Counted from the first letter of the stretch, positions 48,877 to 57,699 are shown. The stretch is 64,000 bases of DNA from an uncultured Muribaculaceae bacterium (GCA_910576935.1 CAJTKG010000004.1:50145-114144), one strand, 5' to 3'. The notes: generated by a model from the letters alone, not told the origin. Program-made: numbers and translations.

Positions 48877-49725
48877 TCAGTTTTTTATCAATTTGAGACA
48901 GCACCAGTTATTATCGACGCTCATGTCTGTGGTGTCGAAACCATGTATGGCAGCGGCGCGGCTTACAATGTCGGCGTCATTGCCATGATAGAATCCGCTC
49001 AGAAGCATCATACCGCCGGGTTTGACGGCCGGAGCATAGCGGTCGAGATCGCCGGTGATGACATTGCGGTTTATGTTGGCGATGAAAATGTCGGCCGGAG
49101 CGATATCGGCAAGCAGCGACGCGTCGCCGTTGAGCACTGTGATTTCGGCGTGACCGTTGAGCCGCACGTTTTCGACTGCATTCTCATAGGCGAAAGCGTC
49201 AATCTCTATTGCTGTGACAGGCGAGGCGCCGCGCATAGAAGCCAATATGGCGAGGATGCCTGTGCCCGTGCCCATGTCTATGACAGATTTACCTTTGAGA
49301 TCAGCCTCGAGAAGTTGTCTGATTATGAGCGATGTCGTTGAGTGGTGACCTGTGCCGAAAGCCATTTTAGGGTCGATGACGATATCGTATTCGGCTCTCG
49401 GTATGTCGGTGTGGAACGAGCTGTGTATGACACAGCGGTCACCGACGACGATAGGCTTGAAATAGTTTTTCTCCCATTCGGCGTTCCAGTCGCGTCCCTC
49501 GACGAGTGTGTCACGGATATCTATGCGGCAGTCAAAAGGGAAGTCTGCCACTGCAACACAAACGGCGTCTGCGTCATAGAGCTCTTTTTTGACATATGCC
49601 GTGAGGCCGTTGCCGTCGGGAACAAAACTCTCGAATCCGGCGTCGGCCAACAGGCCCGCGAGCAGGTCGGTTGCGTCTTCGCATGAAGGTGTGAGGTCAA
49701 ACCGCACTTCGATATAATCGTTCAT
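48877..49725 (-). CDS. prmA: Ribosomal protein L11 methyltransferase
   Basis: Trimethylates lysines and the N-terminus of ribosomal protein L11; cytosolic. The 282-residue protein from ATG 49725 (MNDYIEVRFDLTPSCEDATD) has an L11-binding N-terminal domain (1-65), a linker, and the SAM-binding domain with FGTGHHSTTSLIIRQLL (near 122-138), VIDMGTGTGILAILASMRGA (near 145-164) and FIANINRNVI (near 213-222, NxxPF-like). The longer reading from 49773 would include the promoter and is rejected. A canonical promoter (49746-49776) precedes it. The outer-membrane gene follows with a 1-nt gap. Confidence 0.95.
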   Translation of the reverse strand: MNDYIEVRFDLTPSCEDATDLLAGLLADAGFESFVPDGNGLTAYVKKELYDADAVCVAVADFPFDCRIDIRDTLVEGRDWNAEWEKNYFKPIVVGDRCVIHSSFHTDIPRAEYDIVIDPKMAFGTGHHSTTSLIIRQLLEADLKGKSVIDMGTGTGILAILASMRGASPVTAIEIDAFAYENAVENVRLNGHAEITVLNGDASLLADIAPADIFIANINRNVITGDLDRYAPAVKPGGMMLLSGFYHGNDADIVSRAAAIHGFDTTDMSVDNNWCCLKLIKN

Positions 49726-49745
49726 ATTCTTTTCGCTTTGTGACG

Positions 49746-49776
49746 CAAAGGTAGTAAATTTTGCCGAGTGCACAAA
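49746..49776 (-). promoter_or_regulatory. Canonical Bacteroidota promoter of prmA
   Basis: On the minus strand TTTG (49773-49776) precedes TACCTTTG (49746-49753) by exactly 19 nt. The start codon is 21 nt downstream of the -7 box. The -33 box lies 8 nt past the stop of the upstream gene. Confidence 0.75.
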
Positions 49777-49783
49777 CTCCTCA

Positions 49784-51919
49784 TTATCGCTTGAGCATCC
49801 ATTCGGCTGCCTTCATCTGCGGCTTGATGTTGGCCTTGTGTGTCACGTCCCAGAACGAACTGTCGTTTTCGACCAAAGCCTCTGTTGCGGTGATCCATGT
49901 CTGAATCCAGCCGGTCAGTGTCGACCATGCGCCCCAACCGGAGTCGGCGTTGGATGCCCAGTAATCCCAACGGTCATAGTCGAAAGCCCTCATCCATGCG
50001 CCGTCGATGTCGGGATGACGGTCGCTTTTGACCTGGATGCGCACAAGGAAATCAGCCAGACGGTCGACGGCCTCGCGATATTTGGGGTTGCCTGTCGCAT
50101 GAGCGGCTTCGTTGAGAGCAAAGAAAGCAAAGTTGCTCGTATATAGCATGTCGGCGACAGGATCGCCATTTTCACTGATCAGCGGAGCCTCGGTTATGCC
50201 ATAATCTTTGTTTGACATCGTTTTGCCGAACATACCGAGGCGGCACTCTCCGAGTTCTTCGCGGATGCCGCCGCATGATGCTTGATTTTCAAGTAATTTG
50301 TTGACAACGGTGTCGAGCCATTGGCGATGTTCGGTAGTGTCGTCGACGCGTACGAGCCATGCCAGAGGCAGTATCATGCGGGCGCGTTCCTGCTGTATGC
50401 CGTTGGTCCAGTTCCAGTCGTCGGGATAAGCCTCCATGATGAGCGAGATGGCGGTGCGGGCCTTGTCGAGCAGAGGCTGATAGCCTGTCTTGTCATAAAG
50501 CCACAGATAGCAGGCGAGCATCCATGAGTCGAAATGCGGATGTGCAAGTATGAAGTCGCGGTCGGCATAATATCTGCGGCCGTTGGCCAACAGATCGGCT
50601 TCTTCGAAACGATCGGGTAGAAATCCCTGTCGGCTGCTAAGCATGAAGTTGGCCAGGATACACTCTACTATTTGCTTGTTCCAACGTTCGCTGCCGAGAA
50701 GGGCCGATGCACCTATTGCACCGAGAAGCAGTCGGGCGTTGTCATCGTTGTAGAAGACATAGTCGTGGGTTTTGGCCCATCCGATGAGGCCGTAGGCGTC
50801 GCTCGAAGGGTCTTTTTTCTTGCCGTTTATAAAGTCGTCGCTATGGAACACATAGTCGAGCAGACGCTCTGACGAGGCGGCATATTTCTTGTTGCCCGTA
50901 ATTGCTGCGGCACTTGCGAGCAGATATGCCACTTCGCCCTGGACGTCGGCGCGGAGCCAGTAGCGGTAGCGTTGTGAGCCGTCGGCGTCTATTGACGAGG
51001 CGTGACCTTCAAGCACACCGTGAGCGCCGTCGCCTATGAGGGCATTTTGCGGTATAGCCGGACCGTATGGATTGAGACCGTCGCCCTGATAGTGATAGAC
51101 ACTGTCACGCCATGACGGATGTATGAGCAGATGTGCGTTATAGAGCCATTCGGCGCTGCGGCCGACGGCGTCGCGCCGGGCTTCAACGCTGATCTTGTCA
51201 CAGCGGCCGTATGTCGGCCGCGGGTCTGATGGCTGATGCTTTAAAGTGAAGTTTTTGTCGCCTGTCAGCCATCTTATGATGCCTGTCCAGACTGCATGCC
51301 ACGAGGCAACAGGCGCATAGCGAGCCGTCTCAAAACAGCTCAGACAGCTGAATGCGAGCATCGTGTTGCCCGAACGCCACAACAACGGATATACATCGGT
51401 GTCTGTCAGGCCGTAACGAGCTTTGTCATATCCCGCGAGTCTGGCGTAGCAGATGAGTGGATTTTTAACATAGGCGCGGTAGATATGGCAGCCGTTTATG
51501 CCGAGAAGATCCATCTTTTCAAGTGTCTGCTTAAAGAAATCAGAGGTTATGACGGCGCGCTCGACAGTGCCGGCAAAAGCAGTGCTGTCGATCTTTATGT
51601 CCGGAAAATCACAGACATATTCTGCATATATCTTGAGGTTTTTACGTCGGGCGAGATCGGCCAGATCGTCAGATATGCAGACAGGTACAGCGGGATAGCC
51701 CGCGGCGGTGATGATAACGGCATCGCCCTTGGTGGCGGCGGCTACAGCCTCGTCGGCCGTATCGAATCTTATCGGTTCGCAGCCCTCGGCAATTAACAGA
51801 CGGTAAAGATCATTGTCGGCGTCAGCCGAGAAAATTATTTTGCCTTTGGCTTCGGCGTCCGGCCGACTTATGGCGCATACGGTCAATAACAGAATGAGAT
51901 ATCGCAACAGTTGTTTCAT
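49784..51919 (-). CDS. Exported protein with N-terminal alpha/beta and C-terminal alpha/alpha-barrel domains
   Basis: A 711-residue secreted protein, not assigned to a family. Residues 1-24 are a signal peptide (ending AEA). Residues about 27-220 look like an alpha/beta (flavodoxin or amidotransferase-like) domain: GKIIFSADADNDLYRLLIAE, then GDAVIITAAGYPAVPV. From about 260 to 700 there are repeated helix pairs with aromatic-rich loops (VAYLLASAAAITGNKKYAAS, FDSWMLACYLWLYDKTG, FAFFALNEAAHATGNPKYRE, AWMRAFDYDRWDYWASNADS), the layout of six-hairpin glycosidases/polysaccharide lyases. A carbohydrate-processing role is inferred from the fold only. No susCD genes are nearby. Its promoter box lies in repeat copy B. 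Confidence 0.6.
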   Translation of the reverse strand: MKQLLRYLILLLTVCAISRPDAEAKGKIIFSADADNDLYRLLIAEGCEPIRFDTADEAVAAATKGDAVIITAAGYPAVPVCISDDLADLARRKNLKIYAEYVCDFPDIKIDSTAFAGTVERAVITSDFFKQTLEKMDLLGINGCHIYRAYVKNPLICYARLAGYDKARYGLTDTDVYPLLWRSGNTMLAFSCLSCFETARYAPVASWHAVWTGIIRWLTGDKNFTLKHQPSDPRPTYGRCDKISVEARRDAVGRSAEWLYNAHLLIHPSWRDSVYHYQGDGLNPYGPAIPQNALIGDGAHGVLEGHASSIDADGSQRYRYWLRADVQGEVAYLLASAAAITGNKKYAASSERLLDYVFHSDDFINGKKKDPSSDAYGLIGWAKTHDYVFYNDDNARLLLGAIGASALLGSERWNKQIVECILANFMLSSRQGFLPDRFEEADLLANGRRYYADRDFILAHPHFDSWMLACYLWLYDKTGYQPLLDKARTAISLIMEAYPDDWNWTNGIQQERARMILPLAWLVRVDDTTEHRQWLDTVVNKLLENQASCGGIREELGECRLGMFGKTMSNKDYGITEAPLISENGDPVADMLYTSNFAFFALNEAAHATGNPKYREAVDRLADFLVRIQVKSDRHPDIDGAWMRAFDYDRWDYWASNADSGWGAWSTLTGWIQTWITATEALVENDSSFWDVTHKANIKPQMKAAEWMLKR

Positions 51920-51941
51920 ATAAATTGGTTTATTGTCATGT

Positions 51942-51949
51942 CAAAGATA
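51942..51949 (-). promoter_or_regulatory. -7 promoter box of the alpha/alpha-barrel gene, embedded in a repeat
   Basis: CAAAGATA (TATCTTTG on the minus strand) is 23 nt before ATG 51919 and forms the first 8 nt of repeat copy B, the same placement as for tsaB and copy A. Confidence 0.45.
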
Positions 51950-52004
51950 CGAATAAGTAGAATACAAAGCCAAACTTGTTTGGGCTTTGTTGAGCGAGAG
52001 TATC
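51942..52004. repeat. Palindromic intergenic repeat, copy B
   Basis: About 63 bp: CAAAGATACGAATAAGT, a central palindrome ACAAAGCC...GGCTTTGT (about 51964-51990) with a CTTG loop, and GAGCGAGAGTATC. Matches copy A at most positions. The palindrome ends changed from G...C to A...T together, keeping the pair. Truncated on the right compared with A and C. Confidence 0.75.
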
Positions 52005-52016
52005 TTCGCGCTTGCA

Positions 52017-52100
52017 CAAAGATAACAATAAGTCGAGAGCAAAAGCAAATAAAATTTGATTTTGCCGAACGAGAGTATATAAGACGAAGTCAAAGATACG
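52017..52100. repeat. Palindromic intergenic repeat, copy C
   Basis: About 84 bp, 12 nt after copy B and in the same orientation: CAAAGATAACAATAAGTCG, palindrome GCAAAAGC...GATTTTGC, GAACGAGAGTATATAAGAC and a terminal GTCAAAGATACG that repeats the left end of copy B. Lies in front of the topoisomerase IV gene. Confidence 0.75.
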
Positions 52101-52173
52101 AAAAATAGTGCGCATCGCATACTATAATTCAGCTAAAAATAATGTTTGTTGGCGATAATAATGAAAATTTTTG

Positions 52174-52181
52174 TAAATTTG
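52174..52181 (+). promoter_or_regulatory. -7 promoter box for the topoisomerase IV operon
   Basis: TAAATTTG lies 30 nt before ATG 52212; TTTGTTG (52145-52151) is 22 nt upstream, near the -33 distance. Confidence 0.5.
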
Positions 52182-52211
52182 TAGGGACACACTTTCTTTT
52201 ACCATAGATAG

Positions 52212-54932
52212 ATGATAGATACAAACGACAGTCAATATAACGACGAGGAAAACGATAATGAAAATGTCGCGGGCGAGGAGTCTCAGGCCGACGAACGTCT
52301 GATGTCTGTAGCTCGTGACGGAGACGTGGTGAAATATCACCTCAGGGGCATGTATCGCAACTGGTTTCTCGAATATGCCTCTTATGTGATACTTGAACGT
52401 GCGGTGCCGCATATTGCTGACGGACTTAAGCCGGTGCAGCGCCGCATCCTCCATACCATGAAGACTCTTGATGACGGCCGCTTCAACAAAGTCAACAATA
52501 TAGTCGGTTCGGCGATGCAATATCATCCTCACGGTGACGCTTCGATCACCGACGCCCTTGTACAGCTCGGACAAAAAGACTTGCTGATTGAGAAACAGGG
52601 CAACTGGGGCAACATACTTACCGGCGCCTCTGCGGCGGCCTCGCGTTATATCGAGGCACGTCTCTCGGAGTTTGCGCTTGAGACGCTCTACAATCCTAAG
52701 ATTACCGAATGGACGCCGAGCTATGACGGGCGCAAAAACGAGCCGGTGACTTTGCCGGCTAAGTTTCCGCTGCTGCTCGCTCACGGTGCCGAAGGCATTG
52801 CTGTCGGTCTGTCGTCGAAGATTCTGCCGCATAATTTCAACGAGATCATTGATGCCGCCGTCGCATATCTGAGAGGTGAGGATTTTGTGTTGTATCCCGA
52901 TTTCCCTACAGGCGGTTTTATTGATGTCTCCCGTTATAACGAAGGTCGTCGTGGCGGCGCTGTCAAGATACGTGCCAAAATCGAGAAGGTAGACAATCGC
53001 ACGCTTGCCGTTACTGAAATACCCTATGGCAAGACTACAGGCATAATCATCGACTCGATATTGAAGGCTTACGAAAAAGATAAAATCAAAATCCGCAAGG
53101 TAGACGACAATACGGCAGAAAAAGCCTGTATACTCGTCCATCTCCAGCCCGGTACGTCAAGCGACAAGGCTATCGATGCTCTGTATGCTTTTACAGATTG
53201 TGAGGTCAGTGTGTCGCCGAACTGCTGTGTCATCGACGCCAGGAAGCCATGCTTTCTCGGTGTCGACGATATTCTCCGTTATAGTGTCGACTCAACCCGT
53301 GACATCCTTGAGGCCGAACTTAAAGTGCGTCTCGGTGAACTTCAGGAACAAAGACTTTTTGCTTCTCTCGAGAAAATATTTATCGAGGAACGGATCTATA
53401 AGGATAAAGAGTATGAACAGGCTCCGGACATCGAGTCGGCAGTAAGACATATCGACCTCAGGCTTGATAAATACAAGCCGTCGTTTGTCAGAGAGATAAA
53501 CGATGACGATATTCTCAAGCTTGTCGAGATAAAGATGAAACGCATTTTCAAATTCAGTTCTGATGAAGCAGATGACCGTATTGCCGATCTCGATCGCAAA
53601 ATAACCGAGATCAATGACAAGCTCACCCATATAGTCGAATACACAATAGACTGGTACAAACGTCTGAAAGCTAAATACGGAGATGCATATCCCCGTCGCA
53701 CTGTCATACGCAATTTCGACAATATCGAAGCCGCTAATGTCGCCGAGGCCAATGAACGGCTGTATATAAATCGCGAGGACGGCTTTATCGGTACCGGCCT
53801 TAAAAAAGACGAATTTATCTGCAACTGTTCGTCTCTTGACGATGTTATCATATTCTACAAGGACGGGCGTTATAAGATTGTCAAAGTCCAGGACAAAATT
53901 TCAGTCGGCAAGAATGTCTTATATGTCAATGTCTTCAAACGCAACGATACGCGCACTATATATAATGTCATTTATCGTAACGGCACGGGAGGTATCTATT
54001 ATATGAAGCGCTTTGCCGTCACCGGCGTCACGCGCGACAAGGAGTACAATCTCACGCAAGGACTGCCGGGCACCAAAGTCATGTGGTTCTCGGCCAATCC
54101 TAACGGAGAGGCAGAGGTTGTCAAAGTGACCCTCAAGCCAAAACAGCGCCTCAAGACTCTGCAGTTTGACATCGACTTCGCCAAACTGGCCATCAAAGGC
54201 AAGCAGTCGCAGGGTAATCTTGTGACAAAGAACGAGGTGCACCGTTTTTCGCTTAAAGAACACGGAGCTTCGACGCTTGGCGGCCGTGAAGTGTGGTTTG
54301 ATCCTGATGTGTTGCGTCTCAATTATGACGGACGCGGAAGACTTCTCGGCGAGTTTATGGGTGATGACCTTGTGCTCGTGATTCTGAAAAACGGCGAATA
54401 TTACACAACCGGTTTTGAGGCCACAAACCACTATGATGACAATATCCTAAGAATAGAGAAGTTTAGGCCCAAACAAGTGTGGACGGCAATTCTCTTTGAC
54501 GCGGATCAGGGATATCCATACATCAAGAGATTCATGTTCGAGCCGTCGGCACGCAAGCAACGTTTTATAGGCGACAACGAACGCTCGGTGCTGATATTGC
54601 TAACCGATACACCTCATGCGCGTTTTGAGGTGAGATTTGCCGCTCCCGATGATTTTCGCGAACCGCTGATTGTCGATGCCGAGAATTTCATAGGACTGAA
54701 ATCATTCAAAGCCAAAGGTAAGCGTCTTGTTACATATGCGCTTGACACTGTGACCGAAATCGAACCATTGATTGTCGACGGCGATGACGATGATGATAGC
54801 AATTCTGCGGCATCAGACATTATCGCTGACGGCGATGAAAATGTTCAGTCCGACACCGAATCTGTAGAGAGCGAAGAGATCTCCGACGAAGAGCTTCGAG
54901 ACGAAATCACCGGCCAAAAACGCATATTCTGA
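52212..54932 (+). CDS. parC: DNA topoisomerase IV subunit A (GyrA/ParC family)
   Basis: The DNA-cleaving subunit of a type IIA topoisomerase that decatenates replicated chromosomes. The 906-residue protein has a 38-residue acidic N-terminal extension, then the winged-helix/tower core with GLKPVQRRILHTM (71-83), the quinolone-region HPHGDASITDAL (105-116; an Ala and Ser in place of the usual Ser-Ala pair) and the catalytic Tyr146 in ASAAASRYIEARL. The C-terminal domain is a degenerate beta-pinwheel, and the last 60 residues are highly acidic (DGDDDDDSNS and EEISDEELRDE). The Bacteroidota ParC-type length distinguishes it from GyrA, but subunit B is not in the window, so the assignment to Topo IV is likely rather than certain. 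Its stop overlaps the DUF3316 start by 1 nt. Confidence 0.9.
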   Translation: MIDTNDSQYNDEENDNENVAGEESQADERLMSVARDGDVVKYHLRGMYRNWFLEYASYVILERAVPHIADGLKPVQRRILHTMKTLDDGRFNKVNNIVGSAMQYHPHGDASITDALVQLGQKDLLIEKQGNWGNILTGASAAASRYIEARLSEFALETLYNPKITEWTPSYDGRKNEPVTLPAKFPLLLAHGAEGIAVGLSSKILPHNFNEIIDAAVAYLRGEDFVLYPDFPTGGFIDVSRYNEGRRGGAVKIRAKIEKVDNRTLAVTEIPYGKTTGIIIDSILKAYEKDKIKIRKVDDNTAEKACILVHLQPGTSSDKAIDALYAFTDCEVSVSPNCCVIDARKPCFLGVDDILRYSVDSTRDILEAELKVRLGELQEQRLFASLEKIFIEERIYKDKEYEQAPDIESAVRHIDLRLDKYKPSFVREINDDDILKLVEIKMKRIFKFSSDEADDRIADLDRKITEINDKLTHIVEYTIDWYKRLKAKYGDAYPRRTVIRNFDNIEAANVAEANERLYINREDGFIGTGLKKDEFICNCSSLDDVIIFYKDGRYKIVKVQDKISVGKNVLYVNVFKRNDTRTIYNVIYRNGTGGIYYMKRFAVTGVTRDKEYNLTQGLPGTKVMWFSANPNGEAEVVKVTLKPKQRLKTLQFDIDFAKLAIKGKQSQGNLVTKNEVHRFSLKEHGASTLGGREVWFDPDVLRLNYDGRGRLLGEFMGDDLVLVILKNGEYYTTGFEATNHYDDNILRIEKFRPKQVWTAILFDADQGYPYIKRFMFEPSARKQRFIGDNERSVLILLTDTPHARFEVRFAAPDDFREPLIVDAENFIGLKSFKAKGKRLVTYALDTVTEIEPLIVDGDDDDDSNSAASDIIADGDENVQSDTESVESEEISDEELRDEITGQKRIF

Positions 54933-55789
54933 TGAAGCGGATATTCGGCACGATATTTCTGGCGCTTGTCGCCGTTACTGCTGTAGCACGTCGGGACAGC
55001 GTCGAGGTCTTGCGCCCTGTCACATCGGCGTATAGTGTCGAATTCGGGTCGTCGCATCTGACAGACACATATCTTACCCCGCTCAATTATGACGGCTGGA
55101 CTACTGCGATGGCATACGAACGCTTGCAGGCGCCGCGTTTTAATCCCTCCGGTGCGATCATGCAGTTGCGGGGGCGTCTGTCGGTCGACCGTGATCGAAA
55201 TCCGGCCCGTAACGCAACTATGTGGGGCCTTGATCTCAATGTCGACTGGGGAGTGCTGTGGCGTCTGAAATCATCGCGTCTGCCGCACGGTATCGCTCTG
55301 TCTGGCGGTTTTAACACGGCTATAGATCTTGGCGCGCTATATCTCGCCCGCAACGGCAACAATCCTGTCACGGCTAAAGCCTCGTGGACGGTAGGCATAA
55401 GCGCAATGGTCGTATACAATTTCAAGATCGGTGCGTTGCCCGTAACCTTTCGCTATCAGCCGTCGATGCCTTTGACGGGTGTGTTTTTCTCGCCTGACTA
55501 CGGTGAATTGTATTACGAGATATATCTCGGCAACAAGAGCGGTCTTGTGCACTGTGCCTGGCCCGGGAATTATTTCAGATTCGACAACCTTATTACTCTT
55601 GACTTGCGTTTCAAAGGTGCGACACTGCGCCTCGGCTATCATAACGAAATTTATTCCGGCAAGGTCAACAATATTGTCAGCGGCCATACCGTCCACAGTT
55701 TTGTTATCGGTCTCGCCAATGAGTGGATCTCGCTATCGCCTCGACGCAAACTGTCGGATAATGCAAAAATTATTTCAGCCATTTACTGA
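54932..55789 (+). CDS. DUF3316 family exported protein
   Basis: A 285-residue protein with a signal peptide (MKRIFGTIFLALVAVTAVA). It matches the DUF3316 pattern of Bacteroidota: YSVEFGSSHLTDTYLTPLNY near 34-53, then repeated amphipathic strands (MWGLDLNVDWGVLWRLKSS, GIALSGGFNTAIDLGALYLA, LRFKGATLRLGYHNEIYSG) and a C-terminal aromatic ISAIY. This suggests an outer-membrane barrel of about 10-12 strands. Function unknown. The stop of the topoisomerase gene (54930-54932) shares its last base with this ATG, and its own stop overlaps the next ATG by 1 nt. Confidence 0.82.
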   Translation: MKRIFGTIFLALVAVTAVARRDSVEVLRPVTSAYSVEFGSSHLTDTYLTPLNYDGWTTAMAYERLQAPRFNPSGAIMQLRGRLSVDRDRNPARNATMWGLDLNVDWGVLWRLKSSRLPHGIALSGGFNTAIDLGALYLARNGNNPVTAKASWTVGISAMVVYNFKIGALPVTFRYQPSMPLTGVFFSPDYGELYYEIYLGNKSGLVHCAWPGNYFRFDNLITLDLRFKGATLRLGYHNEIYSGKVNNIVSGHTVHSFVIGLANEWISLSPRRKLSDNAKIISAIY

Positions 55790-56802
55790 TGATTAAGAAA
55801 ATATTGATAATATTAGTCGCTTCGATCGCACTCACTGCCTGTCACGAGACCGAAAAGTGGAACGCCGATGTCTATGGCAATTTCGATGCGCTCTGGACTA
55901 TAATCGACCAACACTATTGTTTCTTGGATCAGAAAGATATAGACTGGGATGCGGTTTACAGCAAATATCACATGCGCATCGGCAACGACATGACCGCACG
56001 CGAATTTTTTGATATATGTTCCGATATGCTCGCCGAATTGAAAGACGGTCATGTAAACCTCAGTTCGAGTTTCGACGTGTCATATTATCGTAAATGGTGG
56101 AGCGATTATCCACAGAACTACGATGCGCGTCTCATAGAACAATATTATCTCAACTTTGACTATTCGTCGGTGTCGGGTATGAAATATGCCGTACTTCCAC
56201 AAAATGTAGGCTATATAAACTACGGGTCGTTTTCATATATGGTCGGCGAAAGCGCGCTTGACGCCATATTATATAGTTTCGCACCATGCCGTGGACTCAT
56301 CATAGACATACGTGACAACGGCGGCGGCGACATGACCAATGTCGAGACTATAGTGCGGCGGTTTATAGATGAAAGGATTCTTGCCGGTTACATTTCGCAC
56401 AAGACCGGTCCGGGCCACAGCGACTTTTCGAAGCCTTATGCCTATTATTTTGATCCTGCTCCGGCAGGACGTCGCCGTTGGCTCAAACCTGTCGTCGTGC
56501 TGACAAACCGTAGCACCTTCAGTGCGGCAAACAATTTTGTGTCGATAATGAAACTGCTGCCAAATGTCAAGATTGTCGGTGACCGCACCGGCGGTGGCAG
56601 CGGTATGCCTTTTTCGTCTGAAATTCCTTGTGGATGGGGTGTCAGATTCTCGGCCTGTTCGGTGCTTGATGCCCTTGGTCAGTCGACAGAGAGCGGCATA
56701 GAACCGTCGCAGGGTTGCAAGGTTGATCTCGATCCGGCCAAAGCGCTCGAAGGCATCGATACCATGCTCGAAAAAGCGATAGAGGTTTTGTTGGTGGAAT
56801 AG
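55789..56802 (+). CDS. S41 family C-terminal processing-type peptidase lipoprotein
   Basis: A 337-residue lipoprotein serine protease. Lipobox LTAC with lipidated Cys18 (TACHE). The S41 core lies about 130-335: LPQNVGYINYGSFS, LIIDIRDNGGGDMTN (170-184), and the nucleophile region TNRSTFSAANNFVSIM with likely Ser245 (SAANNF), plus VGDRTGGGSGMP (near 266-277). The N-terminal part (about 20-125) resembles the helical cap found in Bacteroidota S41 lipoproteins; no PDZ domain is obvious. The lipobox places it at the inner- or outer-membrane face. It is the third gene of the topoisomerase IV operon, joined by a TGATG overlap, and ends 14 nt from the convergent CpsB-like gene without a terminator. 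Confidence 0.88.
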   Translation: MIKKILIILVASIALTACHETEKWNADVYGNFDALWTIIDQHYCFLDQKDIDWDAVYSKYHMRIGNDMTAREFFDICSDMLAELKDGHVNLSSSFDVSYYRKWWSDYPQNYDARLIEQYYLNFDYSSVSGMKYAVLPQNVGYINYGSFSYMVGESALDAILYSFAPCRGLIIDIRDNGGGDMTNVETIVRRFIDERILAGYISHKTGPGHSDFSKPYAYYFDPAPAGRRRWLKPVVVLTNRSTFSAANNFVSIMKLLPNVKIVGDRTGGGSGMPFSSEIPCGWGVRFSACSVLDALGQSTESGIEPSQGCKVDLDPAKALEGIDTMLEKAIEVLLVE

Positions 56803-56816
56803 CTGTTAATGTGTTG

Positions 56817-57566
56817 TTATACAAATGTTTTATCGTTGAGAATACGGCCTTTGAGACGGTCTCGGTCTTTTAGATAGTCGTTTGATGTCAGGTAGCGGTC
56901 GATTATGTCGGCGTGGGCGGCATTATGCAAGTCGGTCCCGACAAAATCCACCAGGCCTTTGTCAATTAGCATCTCGGCGATTTTGCGCTCGATTTTACCA
57001 TATCCGCCGGCAAGACTCAGTATATTGATCTGAAACATCGCTCCGGCGTTGTGTAGCGCTTCATAGCGTCCGGGATTATTATAATAATATGAGTAGCGTT
57101 CGGGGTGGGCTAGAATAGGCCGCAGGCCTCTCACCTGTAGGTCAAAAATGATGCTGTCAAGATTGCCGGGTTCACGTACAAACGGATTCTCGATAAGTAT
57201 ATAGTTGTTGGGTAGCGTCATAAGGCGTTCTGCTTCGAGCTCGCGGGCGAAGAGGTCGTCTATGCGATACTCGGCCGAGTTTTCAATGACGACTTCACTT
57301 CCGGCGTCGGCGAGAACCTTTTTTAGATCTTCACGGGCTGCACCTACTGTTTCAGGCGTATTGGGGAATGTCAGGTTTGTCACATGCGGGCTGGCGATGA
57401 TGCGTTTGAGTCCCCACGACTGCATGCGTTTAACGAGCGTCAACGACGTGACGGTATCGGGAGAACCGTCATCAATGCCCGGCAGGATATGACAGTGTAT
57501 GTCGGTATTGAAAAAAAACGGTTGCGGCTCTGTGGCCGATTTTGAGCGTTTGAATATGTTGAACAT
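56817..57566 (-). CDS. CpsB/CapC-type tyrosine-protein phosphatase (PHP fold)
   Basis: A 249-residue cytosolic metal-dependent phosphatase of the YwqE/CpsB family, which dephosphorylates bacterial tyrosine kinases that control capsule and exopolysaccharide export. It has TDIHCHILPGIDDGSPDTVT (21-40), the metal-binding HCHILPGIDDG, IASPHVTN (near 58-65), LAHPERYSYYYNNPGR (near 153-168) and FVGTDLHNAAH (near 211-221), all PHP metal ligands. No tyrosine kinase or polysaccharide genes are close by. It faces left behind a TATTTTTG box (57589-57596), divergent from the carboxyltransferase. Confidence 0.9.
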   Translation of the reverse strand: MFNIFKRSKSATEPQPFFFNTDIHCHILPGIDDGSPDTVTSLTLVKRMQSWGLKRIIASPHVTNLTFPNTPETVGAAREDLKKVLADAGSEVVIENSAEYRIDDLFARELEAERLMTLPNNYILIENPFVREPGNLDSIIFDLQVRGLRPILAHPERYSYYYNNPGRYEALHNAGAMFQINILSLAGGYGKIERKIAEMLIDKGLVDFVGTDLHNAAHADIIDRYLTSNDYLKDRDRLKGRILNDKTFV

Positions 57567-57588
57567 GACAATCTGCTATTTTTTTATG

Positions 57589-57596
57589 CAAAAATA
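57589..57596 (-). promoter_or_regulatory. -7 promoter box for the CpsB-like gene
   Basis: CAAAAATA (TATTTTTG on the minus strand) lies 23 nt before ATG 57566. Confidence 0.45.
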
Positions 57597-57691
57597 GCGG
57601 ATTGCGCTTAATTGTGAGTGCTAAAAAACAGAAATAATATGATTGGGGACAAAAAATTAAAGAATTTTTTCTTTAATACAAAAAATAAATA

Positions 57692-57699
57692 TATATTTG
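57692..57699 (+). promoter_or_regulatory. -7 promoter box for the carboxyltransferase gene
   Basis: TATATTTG lies 55 nt before ATG 57755, giving a leader of about 45-50 nt in very A/T-rich DNA. Confidence 0.45.

Noticed and set aside
52145..52181. Canonical -33/-7 promoter for topoisomerase IV
   Set aside because: The TTG-to-box spacing is 22 nt rather than 19, so only the -7 box is reported.
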